The notes: a model not told the origin generated them from the letters alone. Shown: positions 1-12,693, numbered from the stretch's first letter. The stretch is 64,000 bases of DNA from Melampsora larici-populina 98AG31 (GCF_000204055.1 NW_006768778.1:825999-889998), one strand, 5' to 3'. A program made the numbers and translations.

Positions 1-420
1 CACACTACATGATGATGAGTGAAGGCGTGCTTGAATTTATGCATGTCTATTGAATTTCAACTCAAACTGATCTAAGAGTGCTAAAGAGACGAAGTGCATG
101 TTCTTTAAGCGAAGTTGATTCACTATTCTCGTGTATTTTGTTTTCAGAGCTTTGCCTATCAAGACTTCAAGCCAACTCAACTTCAAGTGAGGAGTTAGAT
201 GATAGATACCACCATCTCATTATCTTTAAAAATCGTATAAAGAGACAACTTCATGACTGATGGTGAATCCATTTTGAGTGAAATTAAGAACGCTTTCAGT
301 CAAAATTGAATCTCTTGACCAGATATCTCACAAGTGGTCCTTACTTGACTTTGAACTTCATCCCTGACTTGCTATCATCACTCTTGTTGACCGTTAGATT
401 TCTCCTTGTCCCCTCTCTCA
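1..420. other. Upstream region of the MFS gene
   Basis: No coding exon with convincing splice signals is visible before the MFS start codon. Short open frames here lack family motifs. The last ~120 bases are pyrimidine-rich and probably hold the promoter and 5' leader of the transporter gene, but no TATA or CAAT element can be assigned with confidence. Confidence 0.4.
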
Positions 421-2652
421 ATGTCTCGACTTTCATCATCATCATCAACATCATCATCAGGACTATCACCACATTCCTCACCTCATAAACCTCACCATGA
501 ATCGACTCCCTTACTATCACAAAGCAACCATCCTAGCACAATCTCCAATACAATCAATCGTATCAAACAACGTGAACCTCATGCCTTTTGGCTAGTACCG
601 ATTCTCTTACTTATGGCCATCTCACTCGGAATGAATACCGGTCCAAAGTTAGAGATACATACTCAACTTATCTGTCGATCAATTTCGATGAACAAACCAA
701 ACCACCTAGAATTCGAAACTGAAATTAATTCATCTGGAGCTTTCTTAACGAATGCTCATTCTGATTGGGTAAAGAAATGTAGAAAAGATCCATTGGTTAG
801 TTCTAAAGTTAGTTTACTTTCGAGTACGATTTCATTGGTGATGGGATCACTTTCGGTTCTTACGACGGCTTTTTGGTGTTCGATCTCTGAAAGGATTGGT
901 AGAAGATTAATTTTAAGTTTAGGATTTTTTGGATTTATTTTAAATGATGCAAGTTTTTTATTGATCATTAGTTTAATGAGATCTAAGATTTTAAAAGATT
1001 ATAAATTATTGATTATTCCTTCAATCTTAGAAGGTCTCTTTGGAGGACCTGCAACGATTCAAGCAATCTTTAATTCATATATTTCGGATTGTTTTTTACA
1101 AGATCCTAGTTTAAATTCTGATTCGAAAACCATTACTTTTTCTTTGTTTCTTGGTTTAATGATGGCTGGAATGGCTATTGGACCTACGATTTCTTCAAAG
1201 ATTGTAGATTTAAAAGATGATATCTTATTACCATTTTATATTATTTTAATTCTTTTGATCTTTGTTTTTGGATTTAGTCTTTATGTAATACCTGAAAGTC
1301 TTTCTAAACTTAAACAAATCGAATTTAAAAATCAACATCAACTTGTTCTTAATCAATTAGAAATCTCTTACAATCAATCAATCAATCAAAACAATCTACA
1401 TCCAAAAATTCATTTTTATCATACTAGATTATCTTTTTATCAATTTAGAAAATTATATCTTAATTTTTTAAAACCTTTATTAGTTTTATGGCCTACTAAA
1501 TCGATTGATCAAAACGGTCAAAATCCAATTAGAGATTGGAAACTAACTTTGATTGGCATGGCTTATGCTTTATATGGTTCAGGTGCTGGAGCTTATGGAA
1601 TTAAATTACAAGTTAAGCTCGAATTCAACAATTCACTTTCTTTTCTTTCCAAAGTTCTAAGCTCATGAACTTATCTTTTTTTTTTCGTAGTACGCTATTT
1701 TCAGATTCCAATGGGGTCCTATCCAAACAGGTTATTTCCTTACCACTTTAGGAATTTGTCGTGTGATGGCTTTATTGGTTATTATACCTATGGTGATCCG
1801 ATTATGGAAAAAATCAACAACAGTCGTCAATCTTGAATCACCTTCATCTAGACCAATTGTAATAAATCCTTCGAATAAGAAATATTCATTATTGTCTTCT
1901 AGTTCTAGATTAGGTCAAAGTCAACTTCAACCTGAACCCATCACGATTTCGATTCCTAAACTTAATCCATTACCTAACCATCGTAAAACATTAAATGATG
2001 CAAGTAAGTCTTACCATCTTTCTTTCCAACAAAAAAAATCAACCGAGTTAAAAACTGACCCAAACTTCTGACAAAAAAAAATAGAATTTGATTTAAAGTT
2101 TGCAAGATATTCGATCATATGGGATGGATTATCAATTATCATTTTGATAATCTCACCCTCAATCTCATGGTTCATCATTGGATCTGGTATGCAATCCTTA
2201 TCAGGTTCAACAAGTTCTGCTCTTCAAGCTTTAGCACTGAACAGTGTAACTCATGAAAAGATTGGAAAAGTGATTGCTTCATTTTCCATACTTCAAGTAC
2301 TTATGTCTCAAGTCTTAGGTAAGTTTTTTTTTGTCAATTTTCTTTTTTTTCTTTCTTTGTGAATTGATTGAATGAACTTTGGGGGGGTTCATCTTTAGGT
2401 CCGTTTTTGTTTGGTGGAGTGTTTTCTGGAACAGTAGGTAGATTCTCAGAAAGCTTTTTAGTAGTTGATCTTCTTTTGATGGTAATTGTTTTAGTTGTAC
2501 TTTCAATGCTCAGATTAAGTTCTCATCATCATCCATCAATTTCAAATCATCCAGACCTTTCTTCTTCGATTTCTTCTGCTTCTTCTTCATCTGATGATGA
2601 TGATGATGATGATGAAACTGATGAAGTGATTGTACAACCTTGTAACATTTAA
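421..2652 (+). CDS. Major facilitator superfamily transporter
   Basis: Multi-pass membrane protein expected to move a small solute across the plasma or an organelle membrane; the substrate cannot be read from sequence. Four exons join in frame: 421-1611, 1691-2003, 2085-2318 and 2399-2652, giving 663 residues. Introns are 78-81 nt with GT...AG ends. The N-terminus is Ser-rich and cytosolic-looking, followed by a first membrane span (WLVPILLLMAISLG). The loop SERIGRR matches MFS motif A between helices 2 and 3, and VIPESLSK resembles the PES motif after helix 6. A glycine-rich helix GLFGGPATIQAIF resembles the SLC46/tetracycline-type branch of fungal MFS proteins. The C-terminus ends in a Ser stretch and an Asp run. 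ATG at 421 is chosen because the frame upstream offers only a TTG at 406. Confidence 0.85.
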
Positions 2653-3388
2653 ACCTTTGATCTGCTTTCTTCATGAATTTCTTCTTTTGAATTCTAAAGT
2701 GTATGTCTCATTAGTCTTTTTATCATCAAGCATTTCCATATCTTTCTTAATTAGTTTTAATTTGTTTTTTTTCTTCATCAGATCTTCTTCTTCTTTACTC
2801 TCTTTATCTTACAATTTTGATCTGTTGAGCTAGTATGATTCTTTGTCTCTCTTTTGCTTGCAATAGATTATTATTTAATTGAAATTCAGACACATATCAA
2901 CAGATTTGGTTTTGAGATGTTTTGGTTTTTTTTGGTGGTTTGATCATGTTTGATTTGTTGGTAATGTGAAAAGTATCATGGTGGAGGTATACTACAACTG
3001 GAAAGATTATATGATGGATCAACTTGGGAAGAGTGTCCTTTTTGATTCATTACAAGTGTGGCCAACTCCTTTGGCTGAGAGGCCACTTTTCTTTACCAAA
3101 TACTTTTGGTTGGAGCTAGGTGAGCACATCAATTCACTCATTATTATCTTATTTATCTTTCCCTATCTCTCACTGTATTATAGTAGCTAGGAACTGATTG
3201 ACCAAATACTTTTGGTTGGAACTTACTACATAGTGTTTTGTTTGGAATTGATAAAAGGGTTTTAAATTGCCCTCATGAAGCTCCTTGCTCCCAATGCTCC
3301 TTGGCTAGTGAAGACTTCTTCTTTTGGAATCTTACAGTAAGGAGACAAAAAAGGTGGATTCCTGGACCTTTAGATTGCCTTACTATTT
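2653..3388. other. Non-coding spacer
   Basis: AT-rich sequence after the MFS stop codon. It presumably contains the 3' untranslated region of the transporter, then unassigned DNA. No gene, tRNA or terminal-repeat structure was recognised. Confidence 0.4.
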
Positions 3389-3735
3389 TGAAATCATTTC
3401 TGTTTGATCTTCAGGATTTTACTCATTTGAGAGAATGTTCAATTACACTTTATTTCAACTTTGCCTCTTTCCATGAACTTTGTAAGATGATATCCAAAAA
3501 TTAAATGAGTCCCAAGTTGGATGATGATCTAAGCACCAACTTCAGCGTATTTTTTATGCTGATCCTTGCCAATCTCATTGTCAAAAACCACTCTTAAAGT
3601 GGAACACCTGTTAATTTAACAACGCACAAGAATCTGGGCTGCGTCTGGCCCTTGATATGTTGGACAAATTCAGTGGGAATGATTGATGATCAACTTTCTA
3701 TGAATTCTTTGAATATCTCAGACAGATGTTTATCT
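3389..3735. repeat. Direct duplication, copy 1
   Basis: About 345 bases that recur in the same orientation at 4527-4864 with scattered substitutions and small indels. Both begin at GAAATCATTTCTG and end just after CAGACAGATGTTT. Copy 1 overlaps the downstream end of the minus-strand transposase-like remnant. The pair looks like a local segmental duplication, not a transposon end. Confidence 0.8.
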
Positions 3736-4373
3736 TTTGAGTCAGCCTGAGTATAGCTTCTTCAAGATGCACTAATGAGCGTGGAGTTGCAAGAACTTTC
3801 CTTTCCTGACGTCTATCTCTCCTTGATCTCCATTTACGCCTTTGCAAGGCTTGAAACTTGGCCCTATAAGGAGTAAATAATGATATATTCATCTACTTAT
3901 GACATCATTAAAATAGGCAATATGGATGTAATCTGCCTCAACCAGTTTCTCTTCAAGGTCTAGAAGTTCAGCAAGCTCATCCAAATACCTCTTACGTTTT
4001 TTGCTGATAGCCTCAAGCTGCGCATTCCTCTTCCGTGTCCACTGTTGCTGATAGTACACCAAATCCCAGCCTCTCTTCTGTTGCAAGCACCGCAAGTCAC
4101 TCTGAACTACTTCAATTTGCTTGGATGCCTTTGTCTGTCAAGCAAGTAAAAACTTCACTGGAAAAAAATAATTTTATCAGCAATAAGATTTTGTGAGATT
4201 ACGGTTTGAGTTTGAGCTTGTCCTTTTTCATTTATATGCATAGCCATAAACTTCAAAGCATTAAGCCGGTGTTGCTTGGTGGAATATCTCAAGATGCAAA
4301 CTAGAACGGAGAACAGCCAGAAGACTCTAAATCCTTTCCAACCCTTCCCCATCCGACAGGCCCCATGCTTCAT
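3698..4373 (-). pseudogene. Transposase-like remnant (possibly KDZ type)
   Basis: Three minus-strand frames (about 4373-4200, 4140-3889 and 3892-3698) read as one helical, Arg/Lys/Glu-rich protein when two short introns are removed. The middle part has a Trp-containing segment YYQQQWTRKRNAQLEAI followed by a heptad-like LDELAELLDLEEKLVEA coiled coil. This resembles the C-terminal helical part of KDZ transposases, which are abundant in rusts, but the catalytic domain is absent. A last frame (residues IIPTEF...HIKG) occurs in both copies of the local duplication. It is a fragment with no credible full gene. The family assignment is inferred from overall pattern; an unrelated coiled-coil gene is possible. 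Confidence 0.35.
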
Positions 4374-4526
4374 TTAGTCAAGGATTATACTCAAGTTTGC
4401 AGGACCATTCGTGCACATATGAATGGAATAAACTGGTGGCAAACATCAGTCTATCTTGATCACGCTCTTCTACAAATTGGTTGCGCTGAAACAAAGGTAT
4501 CATTAATGAAACCCGTTGACAAGATA

Positions 4527-4864
4527 AGAAATCATTTCTGTTTGATCTTCAGGATTTTGCCCATTTGAGACAATGTTCAATTGCACTTTATTTCAACTTT
4601 GCCTCTTTCCATGAACTTTGTGAGATGATATCCAAAATTAAATGAGTCCCAAGCTGGATCTAAGCATCAACTCCAGCGTAATTTGTATGCTGCTCCTTGC
4701 CAATCTCATTGTCAAAAACCACTCCTAAAGTGGAAGACCTGTTATTTTAACAACGCACAAGAATCTGGGCTGCGCCTGGCCCTTGATATGTTGGCCAAAT
4801 TCAGTGGGAATGATTGATGATAAACTTTTTATGAATTCTTTGAATATCTCAGACAGATGTTTTC
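4527..4864. repeat. Direct duplication, copy 2
   Basis: Second copy of the 340-base segment at 3389-3735. Its minus-strand frame (4910-4725) is open where copy 1 has a stop, so copy 2 may be the less damaged version of a terminal exon of the transposase-like remnant. Confidence 0.8.
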
Positions 4865-5139
4865 TTAACCATATTTCAGTTGGAACAAAATTCTCACTTT
4901 CTTGATCCATTGAACTGTGATCCAGATTTGATAGTGATTTGTTGAAGGCGTGGACTTCAGTACTTCAAAATCTCTTCAGGAATAAAATAAGCAGTGGTCA
5001 TATTTTCAGGACCGAGTTTTGGCCTGGAATACCCGAGTTCCGGACCGGATACTGACTTGATGAAAGAAAGGTGCGCGTCTTTGGTCTGAATAACGCGCCC
5101 CACCCTTACTTTACACCGGTCCATAGGCGCTCTGGAAAC

Positions 5140-6903
5140 ATGTGCGGCAGGTACGTCATCTGAGCTGGCTGATATTATTTGGGTCTTCTGAAGAGGTGAC
5201 AATTTACTTACGACTGATATCTTGGTGACGATGTCAGATTTGCGTTATCATTGAGCCGCGAGAATCTGGAGATCAATCTGAGAGAAGTCCAATTACAAGT
5301 TCAAGAATGGTTAGATGAGGACCAGTATCGTCCTAACTACAATGTGGCACCGAAAACGAGGTTTGTATGCAGAGATCAACAGATATCAAGGCGCTTTTTT
5401 GACTAAACCGATTGACGACTTGTGTATGCTATATAGGGCAGCTACGATCCGTCGAAGCAATCCTAATGACGCGACACTGGCTATGGATTGGATGGTGCGC
5501 TCACGCATAATGATTTTCTCGAAGATGTCGCAATAAAATAAGGCCCATCAAATCTGACTTTCCTGATAGCAATGGGGACTGGTTCCGCATTGGGCAGAAG
5601 CTCCGGTATGTCAAACTCCACGTAATAATTTCTTTACTTCTTAGGGTGTCATTTACAAAGTTGTATTGACAATTTTTTCTCGAATCATCCCAGCCGACTC
5701 ACGGTGAGAAGCAGGCTGATATGTTATGAATTTTCAAACCTTTTCATTCCGCTGTCATCAACTCACCTGCTTACCATCATTTTACCTACAGGGAATCTCA
5801 TGAACACGATCAATGCCAGAGACGACAAGGTACTCGAGAGCAAAGGCTTGTGGAGCAGTGTCAAATCAAAGAAACGCTGCATAGTCATTTGTGAAGGGTA
5901 AGTTTGTTGATGTATAAAATGAGAGCGACCAAGGAGACACGCTAATGTGATATCTAAAATCAGATTTTATGAATGGTTGACCAAAAACAAAGAGAAGACA
6001 CCTTACTTTACTAAACGGAAGGATGGACGACTGATGTGCTTAGCCGGCTTATGGGATTCAGTGCAGTTGAGCTGACGAGAAGCTGATTCATTTGCATAGC
6101 CGCAGACAAGAAACTTACAATTCAAACGGCTTTGCAGATTCAAGGGTGAAGATAAACCGCTTCATACCTTCACCATAATCACCACGAGTTCAAACTCATA
6201 CTTATCATTTGTAAGTGAAGTGACCAATCTGAAGTGGCCTTTGTACTTACGAAAAATCATCCCCTGAGCAATCCTTCAGCTGCATGATCGAATGCCCGTG
6301 ATTCTTCCAAGCGTGAAAGAAATGGAACAATGGCTAGATACTTCTGATCAGTCATGGTCCAGTGGCTTGGCTGGTTTGTTGAAGCCGTTTGAGGAACCGG
6401 ATGGATTGGTCTCTTATGCCGTTCCCAAAGAAGTCGGAAAAGTTGGGAACCAAAGCGCAGATTTCATCAAGGTTAGTTGGCCTATATGCGCTTTGGGCGA
6501 GACCTGAAATTAACCTTGATACTCTTCGTTGTGGATAGCCTGTCTCCGAAAGAAAAGGTAACATCGCTTCGTTTTTTGGGAAACCAAAAGTAGTCGACAA
6601 GGTTTCCCTCAAACCCAACGTGGATGAACCAAAGCCTGTTTGTTCAGGTAGTACCAAAAGTGGTGAGACCTATCACAAGCTGTCTTTATAGGTGGTCACC
6701 CACTGATGCCTCTGGATACGCCCTGCGTCATAGATTCTCAAGCAGATGAGTTGCTTCGCGACGTGGATGTCAAAGTTTCGAGCCATGCAAAGAGGTCAAA
6801 TGACTCGTCAAAGTCTGATGAAACACTGTTACTGGAACCGGACACCAAAAAGATCAAAGTCTCTTCTGATGATCCCGATTTCGACAATACGAATACAAAG
6901 TAG
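5140..6903 (+). CDS. HMCES: HMCES/SRAP-type abasic-site DNA-protein crosslink protein
   Basis: SRAP-family protein that shields abasic sites in single-stranded DNA by covalent attachment through Cys2. Eleven exons join in frame: 5140-5150, 5238-5360, 5437-5494, 5570-5605, 5694-5703, 5792-5897, 5964-6065, 6138-6210, 6280-6471, 6539-6647 and 6692-6903, giving 343 residues, close to animal HMCES. Visible family signatures in order are MCGRF (catalytic Cys2), NYNVAPKTR (active-site Asn), QWGLVPHW, NTINARDD, GFYEWL (Glu), CLAGLWDSV, FTIITTSSN and LHDRMPVILP (His). Exon 5 is only 10 nt. The tail holds ASFFGK preceded by Ile, an IxxFF arrangement like a PCNA-interacting (PIP) box, then a charged, probably disordered end with a KRS/KKIK cluster. 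The least certain boundary is the end of exon 3, where three extra residues precede QWGLVP. Confidence 0.93.
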
Positions 6904-7159
6904 AATCTCACCCATCGATGTGTACTGTGTAATATCGCAATTATCGTTCTGTTTTGTTTTGAAAATGTGTTTTATTGTGATTGTACAAAGGAAAAGATTG
7001 ACTTTCAAGTCCGAAAAGTAACCAAATATAAACAAACTAATCTACACCAAATTATGATGAAAGATTTGCGTAGAGAGAGAAAGAGATGAGAAATGAGAAA
7101 TGAGATGCTCGATTTCGAGTCGAATCTCTGAAGGAAGCCCAGGACAAAAAGAGATGGAT

Positions 7160-7990
7160 TTATACCAAAAGCACACTTGCACAAGTAGCTATCAGGGAGA
7201 AGGCTACTCCAGCGACGGTATGTGACGCACTGGCTCGAGAAGCCATACCCTAACATTTGAAAAAACGAATTCAACGTGGTTGCGTTAGTAAATTGGACTA
7301 GAGAAGGGTATACAAAGGTCTACTCACCGGCATGGTCTGGTTAGCGGCGACGAGAGATCCCGAGGCACCAAGATTGGCATTCCGTCCGCTACTCGCATTC
7401 AACCCGAATGAGGTAGGAGATGTGAGAGTGTTACCCGGGGTGATTGGCGAAGACCCTGAAGGAGGGCTGCCAATTGCACCAGAAGGGGTGCTGGTTGAAG
7501 TCATCGGAGTGTATCCCGGTGGGGTTCCAGTCAAGCTATTTGCAGTTCCGGAAATTGTGGTCCCGGATGGAGGGGGCGCGCCGAAAGAACTGGTACCAAG
7601 CGTAGAAGTGGTGGCAGGCGAAGAAGCAGCGCCAAGCGAAGTGGTCCCAACCGAAGAGCTGGAAGGTAGAGAAGAAGTGGTACCAAGCGTAGAGAGGGAG
7701 GGAGACGAAGAGGTAGTACCAAACGAAGAGGTGGGCGGCAAGGTAGAAGCGGTACCAAGCGAAGAGCTAGATCCAAGCGTCGAAGTGGTCCCAAGCGTCG
7801 AAGGCGATGATGTTGTTCCGACCTTGATATGAAAACAAGATGTCAATAAAAGACCTAGCTAAATAAAAGGAAGATAACATACATTCGAGTTTAAGCCTGT
7901 CATTGGAGCTTGTGGGAAAGGCGTGGATGAGACCATAGAGTTAGAAGCGGCGAGGACAGCGCAAGATAAAACGTAAGTTGTGGAAAGCAT
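7160..7990 (-). CDS. Secreted GPI-anchored Ser/Thr-rich cell-surface protein
   Basis: Predicted wall or plasma-membrane surface protein. Three exons (7990-7883, 7822-7328, 7249-7160) join in phase to give 230 residues. Exon 1 encodes a classic signal peptide (MLSTTYVLSCAVLAASNS). Exon 2 is a low-complexity, likely O-glycosylated region built from imperfect TSS/TLG/SFG repeats, with Pro-Gly-rich parts further on. Exon 3 adds a small-residue stretch (SRASAS) followed by the hydrophobic tail VAGVAFSLIATCASVLLV, the arrangement of a GPI attachment signal. Without splicing exon 3 the frame ends in a polar tail, so the GPI signal supports the two introns. No enzymatic domain is seen. It could serve in adhesion or wall structure or as a secreted effector-like protein; function is not inferable. 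Confidence 0.75.
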
Positions 7991-9116
7991 TTTGGTACGA
8001 TTTTGTCTTTGAAAGGTCTAACTAGATGATAAGGTGTAACAAATTGATGTGACTGAGAAAGAACGCTCAGCGTTAAGCAAAACTAAAACAAATTGCAAAA
8101 ACGAAGATTGAGAAAGCTTGGTGGCAAGGAAAAGAGAAGTGAGTGATTGGATTCCCTAAGCGAAGGCTTCTACAGCGGTGTTATATAGAAGCTCAAGTGT
8201 GAAAGCTAAATGGGCTCGCCAAATTCCAAGGCATGCTGTCTTTTGCCAAGTCAGGATTCAAGTTAGACTGAGTTCAAGTGCCACGAAGGTTTTTTATGCC
8301 GCGCTCAAGTTGTTGTCAACTCCTGAAGAAGACTGAGCATTTCATATACCAAATGTAAGGGTGTCAGTCCTTGTCGGTCATCGTTTGCCATAATGAAAGA
8401 GGGTGGCAATGACGGTATTGATTGACTAGCGTAGTCAGATTGACATGAGTGCTGGCAAGCTTTTTGTAAAGCTCTATTTTTCTAGTTACCTTGAGCTTCG
8501 CAACTTGCAAAAAAAGGGCCCAAGTAAATTATTGGTCCAAGAAAATCATCGAACTCTTAGTTACTCACTTCGCCAGAATGAAGACCTTGAGTAGGTCAAG
8601 TTAATCTTGCGCTGACAATTCATATCGAACTCTAGGACAAGATGCAAATACATGTTCTTTCGACATTATGTTGACTGATTTTGATGATCAGTTCGAGCTA
8701 CTGCAGGATCATGATACCCAATTGAGAATATCAAAACAGGTTCGATAAATATTGCAAACGGGCACTACAGCTCAAGGATCTTTTCACCTTTTTCATGGTG
8801 CTGTCTGAATCAGAATAAATAATAGAACCAAATGTGACAAAACCATCGCACTTTCAACCAATGCAATTAGATTTTATAAGCAACTGGGTTATGGGAGTCC
8901 CAATTTAAATTCTTCGGAGGAGCTGACAGATTCTCAAGGAGGTTCAGCAATGAGCAAAGAGATCCGTTTTATGAATCACAATTTTTAATTATTCTGAGCA
9001 AACGTGACGACTTCCAATAAGAAAACAATTTAAGCAAAGTTGATCAAAGAATTCCATCAGAGACCAAAGACTAATCAGACTACAAGTACAACCAATAATT
9101 TTCACCAATACATACA
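7991..9116. other. Intergenic region
   Basis: Holds the promoter side of the GPI-protein gene (just above 7990, minus strand) and the 3' side of the gene ending at 9117. The sequence GTTATATAGAAGC near 8180 could contribute a TATA-like element for the minus-strand gene when read in reverse, but this is weak. Nothing else recognised. Confidence 0.35.
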
Positions 9117-12089
9117 TCATTGAGAAGGATGATTGCCAGATTTTTTTGATTGATCATACTCTTCTCTTTCAGCTAACCATCTTTTCCAAAGTTTGCTTCC
9201 TCTAATTTCATCTATATCAATCGAATCACCAGCCAAATGAGGTATGATAATCTTGATAATCTCAATCGTGTGACATAAATATCTTAAATAATTTCTTGTG
9301 GTTGATGAAGCTAAATGATGAAGGTCTTGAATAAAAAATAAATTGATTTTGATGTTTGTAAATGGTAAAGCCATGATTTGATTTCTTTCACAGTATTCAA
9401 GGTAAAGATTCAATACTCTTCTACTCTCTTCTCTTTTTCCAAATTTCTCAAGTGGTGTGATTCCATCTATCTTGTATTTCCAAAACGCATTCGCAAATAA
9501 CTCATGTTTAACAATCACACCTGTTCCGCATAAAAGAAGGATAGATATGATCAATAATCAGAGCGATCAGAGCTTTTGCATATAATGATGATTACTTACC
9601 TTGAGACTCCCATTGAAGTTGTTTGATAATGGCTGACCTTTGCTTACTAATATGTTTTGGTTTTCTGAGAGATTCATAGTCGATTTTATTGATTGGTTCG
9701 GGCACAGTATCAGCAGATATTAAATATTTTGCTTCTTCCATATCTTGACGGCTTTCACGATCACTCTCAAGTGTAATTTTTGAATCTATTGGTTCTGGAG
9801 AGTGTTGATCATCCAAAATCACCACATCAGGAATCAATTCACAACTAACTGATCTACTTTCGGACTTGAGACGTCTTTGAGGGCTTTGACTGGTGGAAGG
9901 TCGAGGTGACGAAGCTTGTGGTCTTTGGCGTTGAGGTGGCATGGGTGCTGGATATGAATTGTTTAGTTCTAAATTATCTCTAGGATAAGCGGTCCTACGA
10001 GGAAAGTCACATTTGGTTAAGAAGAAATGAGGAAATCGTTCATCATCAAAATACTTTATCCAAAATGAATCCGGCCAGAAAGAACGTTTATCAGATCCCA
10101 TAGAAATCGTTTGACCTCTAAACCAATCTAATTCTCTAATCCTACGCTCCATTTTAAGATCATGAACTGCATATGATCTTAAAGATAATTCAGCCCATAA
10201 AAAAACTTTGTCAAATGTGATTGGAAGTTCAGAAAATCGATGCTCAGCACACCATTCTCGATAGACTCGATAAGTGCCCATATAAAAATCACTATCTTTG
10301 ACTTCAGTATTTTTTTTGGTAACTCTGGCGGCTCGAATCTTGTAACGTCTATCATCAAGTGTTTTCAACATTTCTTTGCACTCATCTTTAGCTGAAAAAA
10401 TTAAATCAATTTGGTCAAATCAGTTTGGTTGAAATCTTAAAGTCAAAAAATCAAGAAAACTTACAGACACCTTTTGACTTTTGTAGTTCTTCCATAAGCT
10501 CAGACATTCGACTAATTATATCATTGAGTTTAGGTCTATTGTTATTATTTGAAGAGTGTCGTTTCTTCATTAAGATACGCTCCTTTGCTCGTTGGATCTG
10601 CTTTTTCCGAGGTTTTGAATCAATTGTATCTTCATCAATCATCATAACATCATTCTGACCAGAGAGACCGTTTGATGTAGTGTTGATTAAAGCTTCGTCA
10701 TTTTCGGAAGTAACACGTCGCTTCTTGGAGGATTGCTTAGGACGTTTCTTCTGCTTTTTGAGAGGTTTTGAATCACTTAAATCTTCATCAATTTCCATAA
10801 CCTCATTCTGATTAGATAAACTGTTGGATGTAGTGTTGATTAAAGCGTCTTCATCATCGGGAGTGACACGTCGCTTTTTGGTGGATTGATTAGAACGTTT
10901 TGTCTGCTTTTTGAAAGGTTTTGAATCGCTTAAATCATCATCAATTTCCATAACCTCATTCTGATTAGATAAACTGTGGGATGCAGTGTTTACTGAAGCG
11001 TCTTCATCATCTAAAGTACCACGTCGCTTCCTGGAGGATTGTTTAGAACGCTGGGATATAGTGTCGATTGAAGGTTTAACATCATTTGAAGTAACATGTC
11101 GCTTTCTGGAAGATCGCCTAGGACCTTGAATCAGATTTAAGTCGGGTTTTGTATCATCGTCATCACTTATCACAATCGGACCCTGACTAGCAAAGCTGTT
11201 TGATATAGTGTTAAGTGATGGCTTATCATCTGGAGTACCATATCGGTTCTTTGAGGACTGAGCAGGAGTGTGGATTTGATCTGAACTAGGCTTTGTGTCA
11301 ATCTCATCTTCTTCAATTTTCACATCATGAACCTCATCTACAAAGCTATCAATGATGCCTGGACTACTGGTAATCTGTCTACTATTGCTTTCCGGCGGAA
11401 ATTCTGAAACCGGCAATTCTAGTTTAACATTTGAAAGACAATCTTGAAGAGTTTTGAATTCAGGAATATTCGAAGATTTGTTTGATCGTGAAACCATCTT
11501 GTTGAGAAAGATCTTGGCATTTGGAAGTTCTCCAATAGAAATATATGAAGAAACGATTTGTAATTTTAAAAGAATTTGCATTGATCTATTGAGAAACAAA
11601 AACAAGATTTTGTAAGTGATTTGAAAATGTGATTGTGAATTTTTGAAAAACAACATACCGATCAAATCTTTCAAAGATTGAAGACTTTAAAAGAATCAAA
11701 CGTAATTCAATAAGCTCAATCGGTAACATGATGGTAACTATAAAAGTCATTACAATGGAAAGATGTTCTGATTCTAATTTCTTATCAACATTTTGAGGAT
11801 AATGATCTATATTCATTTTAAACCAATCTGCTGCAACTTCAACATCTTCAAGATAAAGTGAATCGTGTTTTGAGGTATGATGTTTGACTGGAGGGAACTG
11901 TGTAGCAGGATGATAACTTAAAAAGGTTTCGATGAATTCCCGTAGTGGTACTGAGTGATTTACTCTAACAAGACAGCTTTGACTGGTTGAGGTGAGTAAC
12001 AGTTTGATTTGATTTGATTGCCTCGGTCCATCTGAGCTGATACGAGAGAGAAGGGAGATGTTTGAATCCAAGCCATTCGATATTGTCAT
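9117..12089 (-). CDS. Unrecognised 915-residue nuclear-looking protein with internal repeats
   Basis: Four exons join in phase: 12089-11659, 11585-10465, 10391-9600 and 9520-9117. The N-terminal ~190 residues are an ordered, helix-rich segment. Residues ~190-470 are acidic and disordered, and contain about four imperfect ~50-residue repeats. Each repeat combines a basic cluster (KKRRVT or RKRRGT) with an acidic stretch and an NEVMEID motif; the basic clusters look like nuclear localisation signals. The C-terminal half has two similar helical segments, one with YREWCAEHRFSELP and one with YLEYCERNQIMALP followed by ASSTTRNYLRYL. This pattern is reminiscent of the SAM-like DNA-binding (core-binding) domain of tyrosine recombinases, but no catalytic domain follows. 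Function unknown. It may be a domesticated DNA-binding protein or a lineage-specific gene. Confidence 0.7.
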
Positions 12090-12691
12090 CTCGTGATGAT
12101 ACTATTGTTTATTCGAGTGCTCGAATGGATCTTGCTATGTAGTCTCGATTTCGTTTTCTGGTGAATTGAGACTTGATGATCGAAAAGCTGAGGAGGTTGA
12201 AGCAATACAATTCCAAACCCCGGAGCGTGATCTTATGTACGTCACTACTGACTGTATACTTACTATCACAGTCGTGACCTACAACTAATTTCACTCTCAG
12301 TTCACTCACTCTCAGTCTCAAGTAGGGACAGGGTGGGTCATTTTGTAGCTAGACTTCCTGTTAAATTCTGTCTGAAATCCTTTTAGAATTGTTTGGTGAG
12401 TCTGGCTTCTTGCAGCACTTAGACCTTACTTGTATCTCTGATGGTTGATGTCTTTCAAGGGGAATGGCACAGATATTGAAACACCCATGAATATTATTTC
12501 CAACAATATTCCATTAGTATGTGGAATTTTTGAACTCATGAAGAACTTTGTATCACAATATTACTAAAAGCAGACCAATTTCTCCAGCTCCGCAAGCTTG
12601 TACAACAACTGAAGATTTGATCCGGAGTATGCAAGGCCCGTAGATGTGGCCGTGCAGAGAGGGCTTGTGTTAAGCTAAACGGTACTCAAAG
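12090..12691. other. Intergenic region
   Basis: Upstream region of the 915-residue protein gene and unassigned DNA. No reading frame with splice support and no repeat boundary was seen before the TIR element near 12694. Confidence 0.35.
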
Positions 12692-12693
12692 TA

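Noticed and set aside
406..420. Earlier start for the MFS gene
   Set aside because: The codon at 406 is TTG; the first ATG in frame is at 421.
7332..7832. Plus-strand 166-codon open frame opposite the GPI-protein exon
   Set aside because: It is the complement of the Ser/Thr-rich repeats. The minus strand has a signal peptide, introns and a GPI tail, while the plus frame has none.
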